Source of the DNA: an uncultured Tidjanibacter sp.
GTDB lineage: Bacteria > Bacteroidota > Bacteroidia > Bacteroidales > Rikenellaceae
Direction of reading: 5' to 3'
NCBI GenBank assembly: GCA_934663885.1
Contig: CAKUKW010000057.1
Coordinates: 1-9,795 of the forward strand
DNA: 9,795 nucleotides
Part shown: positions 1 through 6,060 of the stretch, one piece after another
How positions within the stretch are numbered: the stretch's first letter is position 1
Layout: every line of letters begins with the position of its first letter
Made by a program: the position numbers and the translations under genes
Notes under the pieces: model-generated
Databases searched by the model: none
Told to the model about the DNA's origin: nothing
What the model saw: only the letters and a program-made list of their open reading frames with translations

Positions 1-819
1 GGGATAGTCACCATAGGTATCGATTATTCCATCCAGGACCAGAGCGTTATCCTCAGGCCCGATGCGCGCAGGGTTATGGAGATACTGGAGGGCGGCGGAA
101 ATATGCTGGAGGAAAAAAGGTTGCAACGCAAGGTGGAGCGCGTCAATAATGCCTCGCGCAGGATCAATGCGAAGGTTTACAAGGAAGCCAGAAACCGCCT
201 GCTTGCCGGGAAGCTGGTGGGACTCGTAGGCGGTGACCACAGTTCGCCGCTGGGCTTGATCCGCGCGGTTGGCCAGAAAGAAAAAAATATAGGCATCCTC
301 CATCTGGACGCCCACGCGGATCTTAGGGAGGCTTACGAAGGCTTTAAATATTCGCATGCGTCTATAATGTATAATGTCCTGGCGGAGATTCCGGAAGTGG
401 AGAAAATAGTCCAGGTGGGCGTACGGGACATATCTTCCTCGGAATATAATTTTGCGCTGGAATCGGGTAGGGTGGATGTTTTCGACGATTATACCTTGGC
501 AAGCCGCAGGTTCCAGGGAGAAACATGGGGCAGGATCTGCGAAGATATAGTATCGCGCCTGCCGGAGAAAGTTTATGTCAGTTTCGATGTGGATGTGCTT
601 TCGCCCGAAAACTGCCTTCATACGGGTACTCCGGTCGCAGGTGGGCTTACATTTAATGAAGCCGTTTTCCTGGTAGATACTATTGCCCGCAGCGGACGAA
701 GGATAGTGGGTTTCGATATTTGTGAAGTGGCGCCTGGCGAAACAAACAAACTGGATGCCGCAACCGGTGCGCGGCTTCTTTTCAAGCTCTGCGGGATAAC
801 GCTTAAATCGAATGACTGA
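1..819 (+). CDS. Arginase/agmatinase/formiminoglutamase family Mn-hydrolase, 5'-truncated
   Basis: The reading frame is open from base 1, so the N-terminus lies outside the window and 272 residues are visible; the ATG at 76 is internal. All metal-site motifs of the ureohydrolase superfamily are present: GGDHS (visible residues 77-81), DAHAD (103-107), SFDVD (194-198) and an ICEVAP segment (241-246) matching the usual I-x-E-V-x-P. These supply the His and Asp ligands for two Mn ions that hydrolyse guanidino or formimino groups (arginine, agmatine or formiminoglutamate). The loop after SFDVD is unusual: it reads VLSPENCLH before TGTP, where family members normally have a Pro-Gly or Cys-Pro just before TGTP. 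Substrate therefore cannot be assigned, and a specificity other than agmatine is possible. It converges on cdaA, and no convincing terminator of its own follows the stop. Family assignment is secure; the exact enzyme is not. Confidence 0.9.
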   Translation, partial: GIVTIGIDYSIQDQSVILRPDARRVMEILEGGGNMLEEKRLQRKVERVNNASRRINAKVYKEARNRLLAGKLVGLVGGDHSSPLGLIRAVGQKEKNIGILHLDAHADLREAYEGFKYSHASIMYNVLAEIPEVEKIVQVGVRDISSSEYNFALESGRVDVFDDYTLASRRFQGETWGRICEDIVSRLPEKVYVSFDVDVLSPENCLHTGTPVAGGLTFNEAVFLVDTIARSGRRIVGFDICEVAPGETNKLDAATGARLLFKLCGITLKSND

Positions 820-1015
820 AGATTTTTTTGTCATCTGTTCTATGCTCCTGTACCCACTTGTTTAATGCGGGGACTGATAAATTTGGCTGGATAAAAGGCT
901 ATGCGCTTTCCGCGGCCGGCCGACAAACCTCCGGGCCCGGGATGCCGCATTTTTGAAACAGGCAGATATCCATTCGTCCGGTTTTGACGATAAAAATAAT
1001 TGAGCCATAAATAAA

Positions 1016-1037
1016 CCCCTGCATCAACATGCAGGGG
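1016..1037 (-). terminator. Intrinsic terminator of cdaA
   Basis: A perfect 9-bp stem (CCCCTGCAT / ATGCAGGGG) with a CAAC loop lies 52 bases past the cdaA stop. On the minus strand it is followed by TTTATTTAT. The plus-strand tail is less T-rich, so action on the convergent arginase-family transcript is possible but weaker. The 820-1015 segment before it shows no gene and no clear signal. Confidence 0.85.
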
Positions 1038-1089
1038 CTATCTGATTTATAATGAATCCGCCATTATAATGTCTCGCAGGTTTGAAGTA

Positions 1090-1872
1090 TTATTTCTCCT
1101 CTTCATTCAGGCGTAACAGCTCCGCCTTGAGTTCGGTGGAGGAGAGCCCGACGTTTATTTTACCGTTATGGGCAACGGAGATGCTGCCTGTTTCTTCGGA
1201 AACGACCACTACTATTGCATCCGAAACCTCGCTTACACCCAGGGCAGCCCTGTGGCGCATGCCGAACGAAATCGGCACCTCCGATCTCGTAGACGGCAGC
1301 ACGCACTTGGCGGCTACGATTCGGTTTTTATCTATAACGACCGCGCCGTCATGCATGGGCGAGTTTTTGAAAAATATGTTTTTCAGTAGCGAGGCTGATA
1401 TTATACCGTCTATCATTACCCCGCTGTCGATCACCTCATGAAGGTCGCCGTCCTGCCTGATAACAATCAGCGCTCCCGTTTTAGCCGCCGACATATCGCC
1501 GCAGGCCCGGACCAGGGGGTTGATATATTCATGTGTAAGTCCCTTGTTGGATTTTACATTGAAAAGCCTTCCGAAAAACGATGTCTGGGTGAATTTATAC
1601 TGTTTCCCCAGTACCTGCAGGAAACGGCGCAGCTCAGGCTGGAAAATGATTACCAGCGCCAGAATACCTATGTTCATGAGGCTACCCAGAATAGAGGACA
1701 GCATCCTCATGTTTATGGCGTCCACTATGCGCCAGATTATATAGATAGAGGCTATGCCCCAAAGGATACTGCTGGAGTTGCTGCCCCGGATCAGCTTATA
1801 GACATAGTATATGATGATCGCCACTACGACGATATCTATGATGTCTATGACTGATATGCGGATAAAATCCAT
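1090..1872 (-). CDS. cdaA: Membrane diadenylate cyclase CdaA (DAC/DisA_N domain)
   Basis: This enzyme condenses two ATP into the second messenger cyclic di-AMP. The 260-residue protein has the CdaA layout: about three hydrophobic helices at the N-terminus (roughly residues 8-26, 36-52 and 62-78), a short linker containing QPELRRFL (78-85), then the cytoplasmic DAC domain (about 105-245). The catalytic DGA motif is at 175-177 within SPMHDGAVV, the RHR motif at 206-208 within GMRHRAA, and a conserved SEETG at 225-229. Nothing key is missing. The ATG at 1872 gives the expected membrane start; no Shine-Dalgarno is visible, as is usual in Bacteroidetes. In Firmicutes cdaA sits with cdaR and glmM; neither is here, and secDF lies upstream instead. 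It probably has its own promoter inside the secDF terminator region (1898-1928). Confidence 0.95.
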   Translation of the reverse strand: MDFIRISVIDIIDIVVVAIIIYYVYKLIRGSNSSSILWGIASIYIIWRIVDAINMRMLSSILGSLMNIGILALVIIFQPELRRFLQVLGKQYKFTQTSFFGRLFNVKSNKGLTHEYINPLVRACGDMSAAKTGALIVIRQDGDLHEVIDSGVMIDGIISASLLKNIFFKNSPMHDGAVVIDKNRIVAAKCVLPSTRSEVPISFGMRHRAALGVSEVSDAIVVVVSEETGSISVAHNGKINVGLSSTELKAELLRLNEEEK

Positions 1873-1897
1873 ACCTGGCTGGCGGTTGTAATTTCCA

Positions 1898-1928
1898 CAA
1901 AACTAACTAAAAAAACGACATTCGCCAA
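1898..1928 (-). promoter_or_regulatory. Candidate Bacteroidetes-type promoter for cdaA
   Basis: On the minus strand TAGTTTTG (1905 to 1898) matches the -7 consensus TAnnTTTG exactly. A GTTG (1929 to 1926) serves as the -33 element with a 20-base spacer, inside the accepted 19-21 range. A start near 1891 would leave a leader of about 20 bases before the cdaA ATG. The -33 element lies at the loop of the secDF terminator and the -7 in its tail. This is pattern matching only. Confidence 0.5.
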
Positions 1929-1950
1929 CTCCTGCGAGGGCGAATGTCGT
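1915..1950 (-). terminator. Strong intrinsic terminator of secDF
   Basis: A perfect 12-bp stem (ACGACATTCGCC / GGCGAATGTCGT) encloses a 12-base loop that can add a further CTC/GAG pairing. On the minus strand it is followed by a run of T residues (1915 to 1909) and then AGTTAG. It lies 37 bases past the secDF stop, so cdaA is probably not simply read through from secDF. Confidence 0.9.
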
Positions 1951-1986
1951 TGTCTGGTATATTAAAGCGTTAGGCTTGCGTCAATT

Positions 1987-4980
1987 TTAAGCCTCTCCCT
2001 TGTTCTTGCGCGACATGAGGTCGTAAGCAACCGGTGTCGCGGTGAATATCGACGAGTAGACGCTGATAAGGACGCCGAAGAGAAGTGCGAAGATGAACCC
2101 GCGGATTACTTCGCCGCCGAACAGGAATATCGCCAGCAGTGTTACAAGCGTCGTTCCCGAGGTATTGATGGTACGGGAAAGGGTGCTGTTAACCGCGTAG
2201 TTGATGTTCTCTTTCATATTGCGCTTCGGATAGAGGGCGCTGTATTCTCGGATACGGTCGAAGATGACCACCTTGTCGTTTATCGAGTAACCGATTATGG
2301 TAAGGATAGCGGCTATGAACGACTGGTCTACTTCGAGGTTGAACGGCATTATGCCCTTAAGAAGCGAGAAGGCGCCGATAACGAGCATCGCGTCATGCGC
2401 GAGCGCGACGATACTGCCCACGCCCCACTGCCACCTCTTGAATCGGAGGATGATGTAAAGGCCTATCGCAAGAAGGCTGAAGAATACGGCGATGAATGAA
2501 TTCCTCGTAATGTCGCTTGCCACGCTCGGGCCCACCATGTCCGCCGATATGATACCGTTTATATTTGTAGCGGTCGTCTGGAACTCATCGAACGTAAGGG
2601 ATTGGTCGTATAACGGGTTGAGTGCCTCAAATATGAGGTGTTCGACCTTTTCAGTTGCGTTTTCGCTCATATCGTCATAGAGATACTGCGTAACGATACG
2701 CATCTGCATCTGGCTTTCCGATCCGAACTGTTTTACGCTGATACTCTTGTAGGCATCGTCGCCTTCCTGGACAGCGAAAACGTCGTCCAGCGCTGTACGT
2801 ACTTCGTCCACCTTCACGACATTGTCGAAACGGACTACGAAAGTACGGCCTCCCGTGAAGTCCACACCGTAGTTGAGGCCCGATATGAATAACGAAGCCA
2901 CCGATGCGCCGATTAGTACGAGGGATATGATATAAGAGTATTTACGTTTGCCGATAAAATCCACTTTCGTGTTGGCGAGGAAGTTCTCGGTAAGTTTGTT
3001 CGAGAAGGTGATCTTCCTGTTGCGTTTCAGCATACCGGTGAAAATGAGCCTCGTTATGAATATCGAAGTAAAGAGCGATGTGATGATACCGATGATAAGG
3101 GTAGTGGCGAAGCCCTGAACGGGGCCCGTACCGAAAATGAACAGCACGATACCGGTGATCAGCGACGTTACGTTCGAGTCGATAATAGCCGACATAGCGT
3201 TCTTATACCCCTTTTGTATTGCCTGTCCCAGGCCCATCCCCGCTCGCAACTCCTCTTTTATACGTTCGTAGATGATAACGTTTGCATCCACCGCCATACC
3301 CATCGTAAGCACTATACCCGCGATACCGGGCAGGGTAAGGACAGCGCCGAACGACACGAGCACGCCGAACAGGAAGAAGACGTTCGTAATAAGCGCGATG
3401 CTGGCAACCCAACCCGCCTTATTATAAAAGAGCATCATGTATATAAGAACCAGCACGAAGGCCAGAAGGAACGAAATCATACTGGAGTTTATGGATTCCT
3501 GTCCGAGTGACGGGCCTACGACGGCTTCCTGCGTAATGCGCGCGGGGGCCGGGAGTTTACCCGACTTGAGGATGTTGGCGAGGTCGGTCGCCTCCTCTAT
3601 GGTGAACTGGCCCGAAATTTCCGAGCGGCCGTTGGGGATCTCTCCCCTTACTACGGGTGCCGAATATACGTAATTGTCAAGCACGACCGCAATATGTTTG
3701 CCGACGTTGTCTGCCGTGAGGCGAGCCCATGTCCTTGCTCCCGTAGGATTCATGACCATGTCTACCGCCGCGTAACCGCCTTTCTCGGAGAACCTCGCCG
3801 TAGCGTCCGATACGGCGCCGCCGTCGAGGGGAGCCCTGCCGTCACGTGTGCTTACTTTGATAGCGTAAAGTTCGTAGATGGTTTCCGCATCGTCAATGGG
3901 ATTAACGCCCCACATGAACCTTACGTCGCGTGGGAGAGCCATTTTTACCTGCGGAAGATCGAGCATTTTCCTTACTTCGGCCGTATCGTATGACATGGCG
4001 AGTCCGATAACGGCGTCGCGGCCCTGCGAAGGCGACAGTTTGGAGAAAAGCGGGTATTGCTTGTTGAATTCGACATCCGAGGTGGCTTCGAGGTTTTCCA
4101 TCTTTTCAAGCTCGGCTATAAGGTCCGTACCTTCTGCTCCTTCCGTAACCTGCGGAGCTTCTTGTGTCTCCCGGGCTGCTTCGGAAGCTACCGTAGTAGC
4201 GGTCTGCAACTCCTTTACTATGCTGTTGGCCTGCTCGAGCATCGGGAAGAATTCCTCGTTGCTGTACGTTGTCCAGAATTCGAGGGAAGCGGTTCCTTGG
4301 AGGAGTTTTCGCACGCGCTCAGGCTCTTTAACGCCGGGAAGCTCCACGAGGATGCGGCCGGTGTTGCCTATGCGCTGTATGTTGGGGTTCGTAACGCCGA
4401 AACGGTCGATACGGCTCCTGAGTACGTTGTATGAGTTCGCAATAGCACTCTCAGCTTCGCTGCGGAGTACCGCCACGACCTGCTCGTTGGTGCTCGTCGG
4501 GCTCACCTTGTCGCGGAGCTCAGGGGTGGTGAAGAGCGCCGAAAGAGGGGCGCCGCCCGAAAGTTTGGAATAAGCGTCCGCGAACAGGCTAATGAAATCG
4601 CTGTTACTGGTGGCCGATTCCCTGCGGGCCTGGGCTATCGCCTGGTTGAAAACGGGATCCTGGCTATTATTCGAAAGTGCCTTGACGACATCCTCGACGG
4701 ATATCTCCAGCATTACGTTCATACCTCCCTTGAGGTCGAGGCCGAGGCTGAGCTCTTTCTCTTTTACCTGCTTGTAGGTAAAGCCAAAGAATACTTTTTG
4801 TGATTTTACCGAGTCGAGGTATTTCTGCTCCATCGCCGCGTGTTGATCTTCGGGATATTGGAGGGCGTATTTTACAGCCTTTTTCTCGATGTTCCGTGCC
4901 ACGAACGTGAACGAAAGCTGGTAAGCACAGGCAATCGCGAGAAGGATCGCCAGAAGTTTGATTGCGCCTTTGTTTTGCAT
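1987..4980 (-). CDS. secDF: SecD-SecF fusion, protein translocase subunit SecDF
   Basis: SecDF is an inner-membrane RND-type protein that uses the proton gradient to pull preproteins out of the SecYEG channel. The 997 residues hold both halves in one chain, the usual Bacteroidetes form. SecD half: N-terminal membrane helix (about 7-27), the LGLDLKGG motif (79-86), a large periplasmic P1 region, then a block of membrane helices (about 498-650) containing VDANVIIYERIKEE (564-577). SecF half: a helix near 683-701, DFTGG (707-711), a periplasmic loop, then helices from about 828 with NDKVVIFDR (901-909) and SRT (935-937). Asp565, Asp902 and Arg936 match the proton-relay residues known from Thermus SecDF and E. 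coli SecD/SecF. Residues about 255-345 form an acidic insertion in P1. Start ATG at 4980 directly precedes the first helix. A strong terminator follows the stop. Confidence 0.97.
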   Translation of the reverse strand: MQNKGAIKLLAILLAIACAYQLSFTFVARNIEKKAVKYALQYPEDQHAAMEQKYLDSVKSQKVFFGFTYKQVKEKELSLGLDLKGGMNVMLEISVEDVVKALSNNSQDPVFNQAIAQARRESATSNSDFISLFADAYSKLSGGAPLSALFTTPELRDKVSPTSTNEQVVAVLRSEAESAIANSYNVLRSRIDRFGVTNPNIQRIGNTGRILVELPGVKEPERVRKLLQGTASLEFWTTYSNEEFFPMLEQANSIVKELQTATTVASEAARETQEAPQVTEGAEGTDLIAELEKMENLEATSDVEFNKQYPLFSKLSPSQGRDAVIGLAMSYDTAEVRKMLDLPQVKMALPRDVRFMWGVNPIDDAETIYELYAIKVSTRDGRAPLDGGAVSDATARFSEKGGYAAVDMVMNPTGARTWARLTADNVGKHIAVVLDNYVYSAPVVRGEIPNGRSEISGQFTIEEATDLANILKSGKLPAPARITQEAVVGPSLGQESINSSMISFLLAFVLVLIYMMLFYNKAGWVASIALITNVFFLFGVLVSFGAVLTLPGIAGIVLTMGMAVDANVIIYERIKEELRAGMGLGQAIQKGYKNAMSAIIDSNVTSLITGIVLFIFGTGPVQGFATTLIIGIITSLFTSIFITRLIFTGMLKRNRKITFSNKLTENFLANTKVDFIGKRKYSYIISLVLIGASVASLFISGLNYGVDFTGGRTFVVRFDNVVKVDEVRTALDDVFAVQEGDDAYKSISVKQFGSESQMQMRIVTQYLYDDMSENATEKVEHLIFEALNPLYDQSLTFDEFQTTATNINGIISADMVGPSVASDITRNSFIAVFFSLLAIGLYIILRFKRWQWGVGSIVALAHDAMLVIGAFSLLKGIMPFNLEVDQSFIAAILTIIGYSINDKVVIFDRIREYSALYPKRNMKENINYAVNSTLSRTINTSGTTLVTLLAIFLFGGEVIRGFIFALLFGVLISVYSSIFTATPVAYDLMSRKNKGEA

Positions 4981-5109
4981 TTTCAGTAAAGATTTTTTAT
5001 AGTTTTCGTATTAATTTCGTGAAAATAAGCGGGTTAATTATGAATCGCACCGACAGGCGCAATCCGCGGCAAAGTTAATACTTCGCGGCGTTTTTCACCC
5101 ATTAGCCTG

Positions 5110-5140
5110 CAAAAATAGGTAATTTTTCTCAAATTACAAC
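5110..5140 (-). promoter_or_regulatory. Candidate promoter of secDF
   Basis: On the minus strand TATTTTTG (5117 to 5110) fits TAnnTTTG exactly, with GTTG (5140 to 5137) as the -33 element and a 19-base spacer. The leader to the secDF ATG would be about 125 bases. A second exact -7 match, TAACTTTG (5077 to 5070), lies nearer the gene but has only a weak TGGGTG as its upstream element at 18 bases. Either or both may be used. Confidence 0.45.
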
Positions 5141-5343
5141 ATAAAAACGACCAGATTAGGAAGTTGGAAAAACAAAGGGGGTAGCCCGTCCTCCGCCATA
5201 TCGTCGCGACAAAATATTATTCCGCAGCTCGGTTGAATATTTACAAGGTTTTTTACACATAAAAGATACGGCGGCGTGGTATCCTACTTTTCGGGTTTGG
5301 CCAGGAGAGGACTCTGATTTTCGATTCAACCCTCACAGAAAAT

Positions 5344-5367
5344 AAGGCCGCCCATCGGGGCGGCCTT
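5344..5367. terminator. Two-way intrinsic terminator (HTH gene on -, orphan on +)
   Basis: A perfect 10-bp stem (AAGGCCGCCC / GGGCGGCCTT) closes an ATCG loop. On the minus strand the tail is TTATTTTC, ending the HTH gene whose stop is 61 bases upstream. On the plus strand the tail is even more T-rich (TTTTGTCTTTTTG), although no plus-strand gene lies before it. Confidence 0.85.
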
Positions 5368-5428
5368 TTGTCTTTTTGTCTCGGAAAATCCCCTTTTGGT
5401 CGGGGTAAACTTTGGCTTGTATGAGAGT

Positions 5429-5677
5429 TTAGTTTACATGCTCCTCCAGAATGCGTTTCGCAGCGTCGAGGATGGTGGTATCATCGAGGGTGACTATTCC
5501 TCCGTCGGGACCGGGTTCGAAATGAACGCCTATTGTGTTCCCGCTGTCGAAATGGCGGCCGCCGAAATAATTACGGACGGTTTCCACGTTTATACCGAGT
5601 TCGTCTGCGATGCGCTGGGAGCTGCCGCTGGGTAATTTATCTTTAATGCGGCGTAACTCATTGAAGCTTATTATCAT
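5429..5677 (-). CDS. Small helix-turn-helix DNA-binding protein, unnamed
   Basis: This 82-residue protein has a likely N-terminal helix (about 5-14), then a typical helix-turn-helix from about 19 to 40: SQRIADELG, turn at IN, recognition helix VETVRNYFGG. The rest (41-82) includes a GVHFEPGPDGGI segment, probably beta, and a C-terminal helix TTILDAAKRILEE. There are no Cys or metal motifs and no membrane segment. I recall similar short proteins as conserved but unnamed in Bacteroidales; that is memory, not a search. It is transcribed away from dnaK and shares the 383-base upstream region with it, so it could bind there, but nothing in the sequence proves this. A promoter candidate lies at 5731-5760 and a terminator follows. 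The ATG at 5677 gives a complete first helix. Existence is well supported; the target is unknown. Confidence 0.85.
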   Translation of the reverse strand: MIISFNELRRIKDKLPSGSSQRIADELGINVETVRNYFGGRHFDSGNTIGVHFEPGPDGGIVTLDDTTILDAAKRILEEHVN

Positions 5678-5730
5678 AACTTTTTGGGTTTATATAATTA
5701 AGAATAAGTAGCGTTAATTGTCCAACAGTG

Positions 5731-5760
5731 TAAAGATAGCCATAAATTTAATATTTCAAA
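5731..5760 (-). promoter_or_regulatory. Candidate promoter of the HTH gene
   Basis: On the minus strand TATCTTTA (5738 to 5731) matches seven of eight positions of TAnnTTTG. A TTTG (5760 to 5757) lies 18 bases upstream, one short of the usual spacing. A start near 5724 would give a leader of about 46 bases. Confidence 0.4.
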
Positions 5761-5863
5761 AAGAAATGCCATATTAATGACTCCCTTTGTCTGAAAACGG
5801 TTTGACACCTGTTTTTCTTACTGAAAGGCGAAGTTTTTTGTGAAAATATTTTAGATGGCCCGG

Positions 5864-5881
5864 AAACGGGCATTCCCGTTT
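5864..5881. promoter_or_regulatory. 18-bp dyad upstream of dnaK, possible operator
   Basis: AAACGGG-CATT-CCCGTTT is a perfect 7-4-7 inverted repeat. It lies about 110 bases upstream of the sigma54-like element and about 100 bases upstream of the HTH gene -33 element, so it could serve either gene. Part of it can instead pair with 5858-5862 to form a GAAA-capped hairpin. The binding protein is unknown. Confidence 0.4.
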
Positions 5882-5920
5882 GCCTGCCTTCTGTTATGCA
5901 TACCCTTTTAAATGGCGGAT

Positions 5921-5968
5921 TGTCACGTTTTTTTGTCATGCAGACTGTCAAAAGCGGGGAATTTGTCA
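5921..5968 (+). repeat. Cluster of four TGTCA direct repeats
   Basis: TGTCA occurs at 5921-5925, 5934-5938, 5946-5950 and 5964-5968. Three of the four are preceded by TT or AT and two are flanked by T7 tracts. An inverted copy, TGACA, lies at 5803-5807. The cluster ends 23 bases before the sigma54-like element. Confidence 0.45.
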
Positions 5969-5990
5969 GTTTTTTTCACCGGTTCAGGGT

Positions 5991-6005
5991 TGGCACAAAG
6001 ATTGA
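5991..6005 (+). promoter_or_regulatory. Sigma54-like promoter element of dnaK
   Basis: TGGCAC-AAAGA-TTGA matches the -24/-12 consensus TGGCAC-N5-TTGC except for the final C, which is A. The G of the -12 pair is kept and the spacing is correct. Transcription would start near 6017, leaving a leader of about 44 bases. No exact TAnnTTTG is found on the plus strand between 5740 and 6060. The -12 mismatch is at a highly conserved base, so this is a suggestion only. Confidence 0.35.
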
Positions 6006-6060
6006 ACAAAAGAATTACAGAAGAATATTACATATAATAAATATAAAAACGAACATTATT

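Larger units (their letters stand above)
4981..5428. other. Non-coding region between secDF and the HTH gene
   Basis: These 448 bases hold no credible gene. The left part is AT-rich and contains the secDF promoter candidates (5070-5140). The right end carries the two-way terminator at 5344-5367. The middle (about 5160-5340) is mixed in composition, includes the short palindrome GTCGCGAC near 5202 and a GGGTT/AACCC pairing around 5295-5330, and could specify a small RNA ending at the terminator. No plus-strand TAnnTTTG supports that firmly; TACTTTTC at 5285-5292 is the nearest. Confidence 0.6.
5678..6060. other. Divergent regulatory region between the HTH gene and dnaK
   Basis: These 383 bases contain no supported gene. 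From left to right they hold the HTH gene promoter (5731-5760, minus), a bulged hairpin at about 5792-5819, an 18-bp dyad (5864-5881), four TGTCA pentamers (5921-5968), a sigma54-like element (5991-6005), and an A-rich, poorly structured leader up to the dnaK ATG. An open frame with ATG at 5896 runs into dnaK but has no DnaK-like residues and is rejected as coding. Confidence 0.7.

Noticed and set aside
812..834. ATGAC / GTCAT pairing with a T7 tract after the arginase-family gene
   Set aside because: The stem is only five pairs and the T-run lies in the loop rather than after the stem, so it does not look like an intrinsic terminator.
3878..4573. 231-codon open frame on the plus strand
   Set aside because: It is antisense to the well-supported secDF gene and its translation has no recognisable domain; it is a by-product of secDF codon use.
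5300..5336. tRNA-like TTCGATTC segment
   Set aside because: The flanking bases do not form a T-arm and no acceptor, D or anticodon stems can be built.
5405..5437. GTAAACT / AGTTTAC inverted repeat at the end of the HTH gene
   Set aside because: Seven AT-rich pairs separated by 19 bases, overlapping the stop codon, are weak; the strong terminator is further on.
5748..5951. 67-codon minus-strand frame in the dnaK upstream region
   Set aside because: It has low-complexity, basic composition and no convincing start context, and it covers the regulatory elements.
5896..6060. Possible 55-residue N-terminal extension of DnaK from an upstream ATG
   Set aside because: The added residues have no resemblance to DnaK, the ATG at 6061 gives the canonical [14 protein letters not shown] start, and the extension runs through promoter-like sequence.
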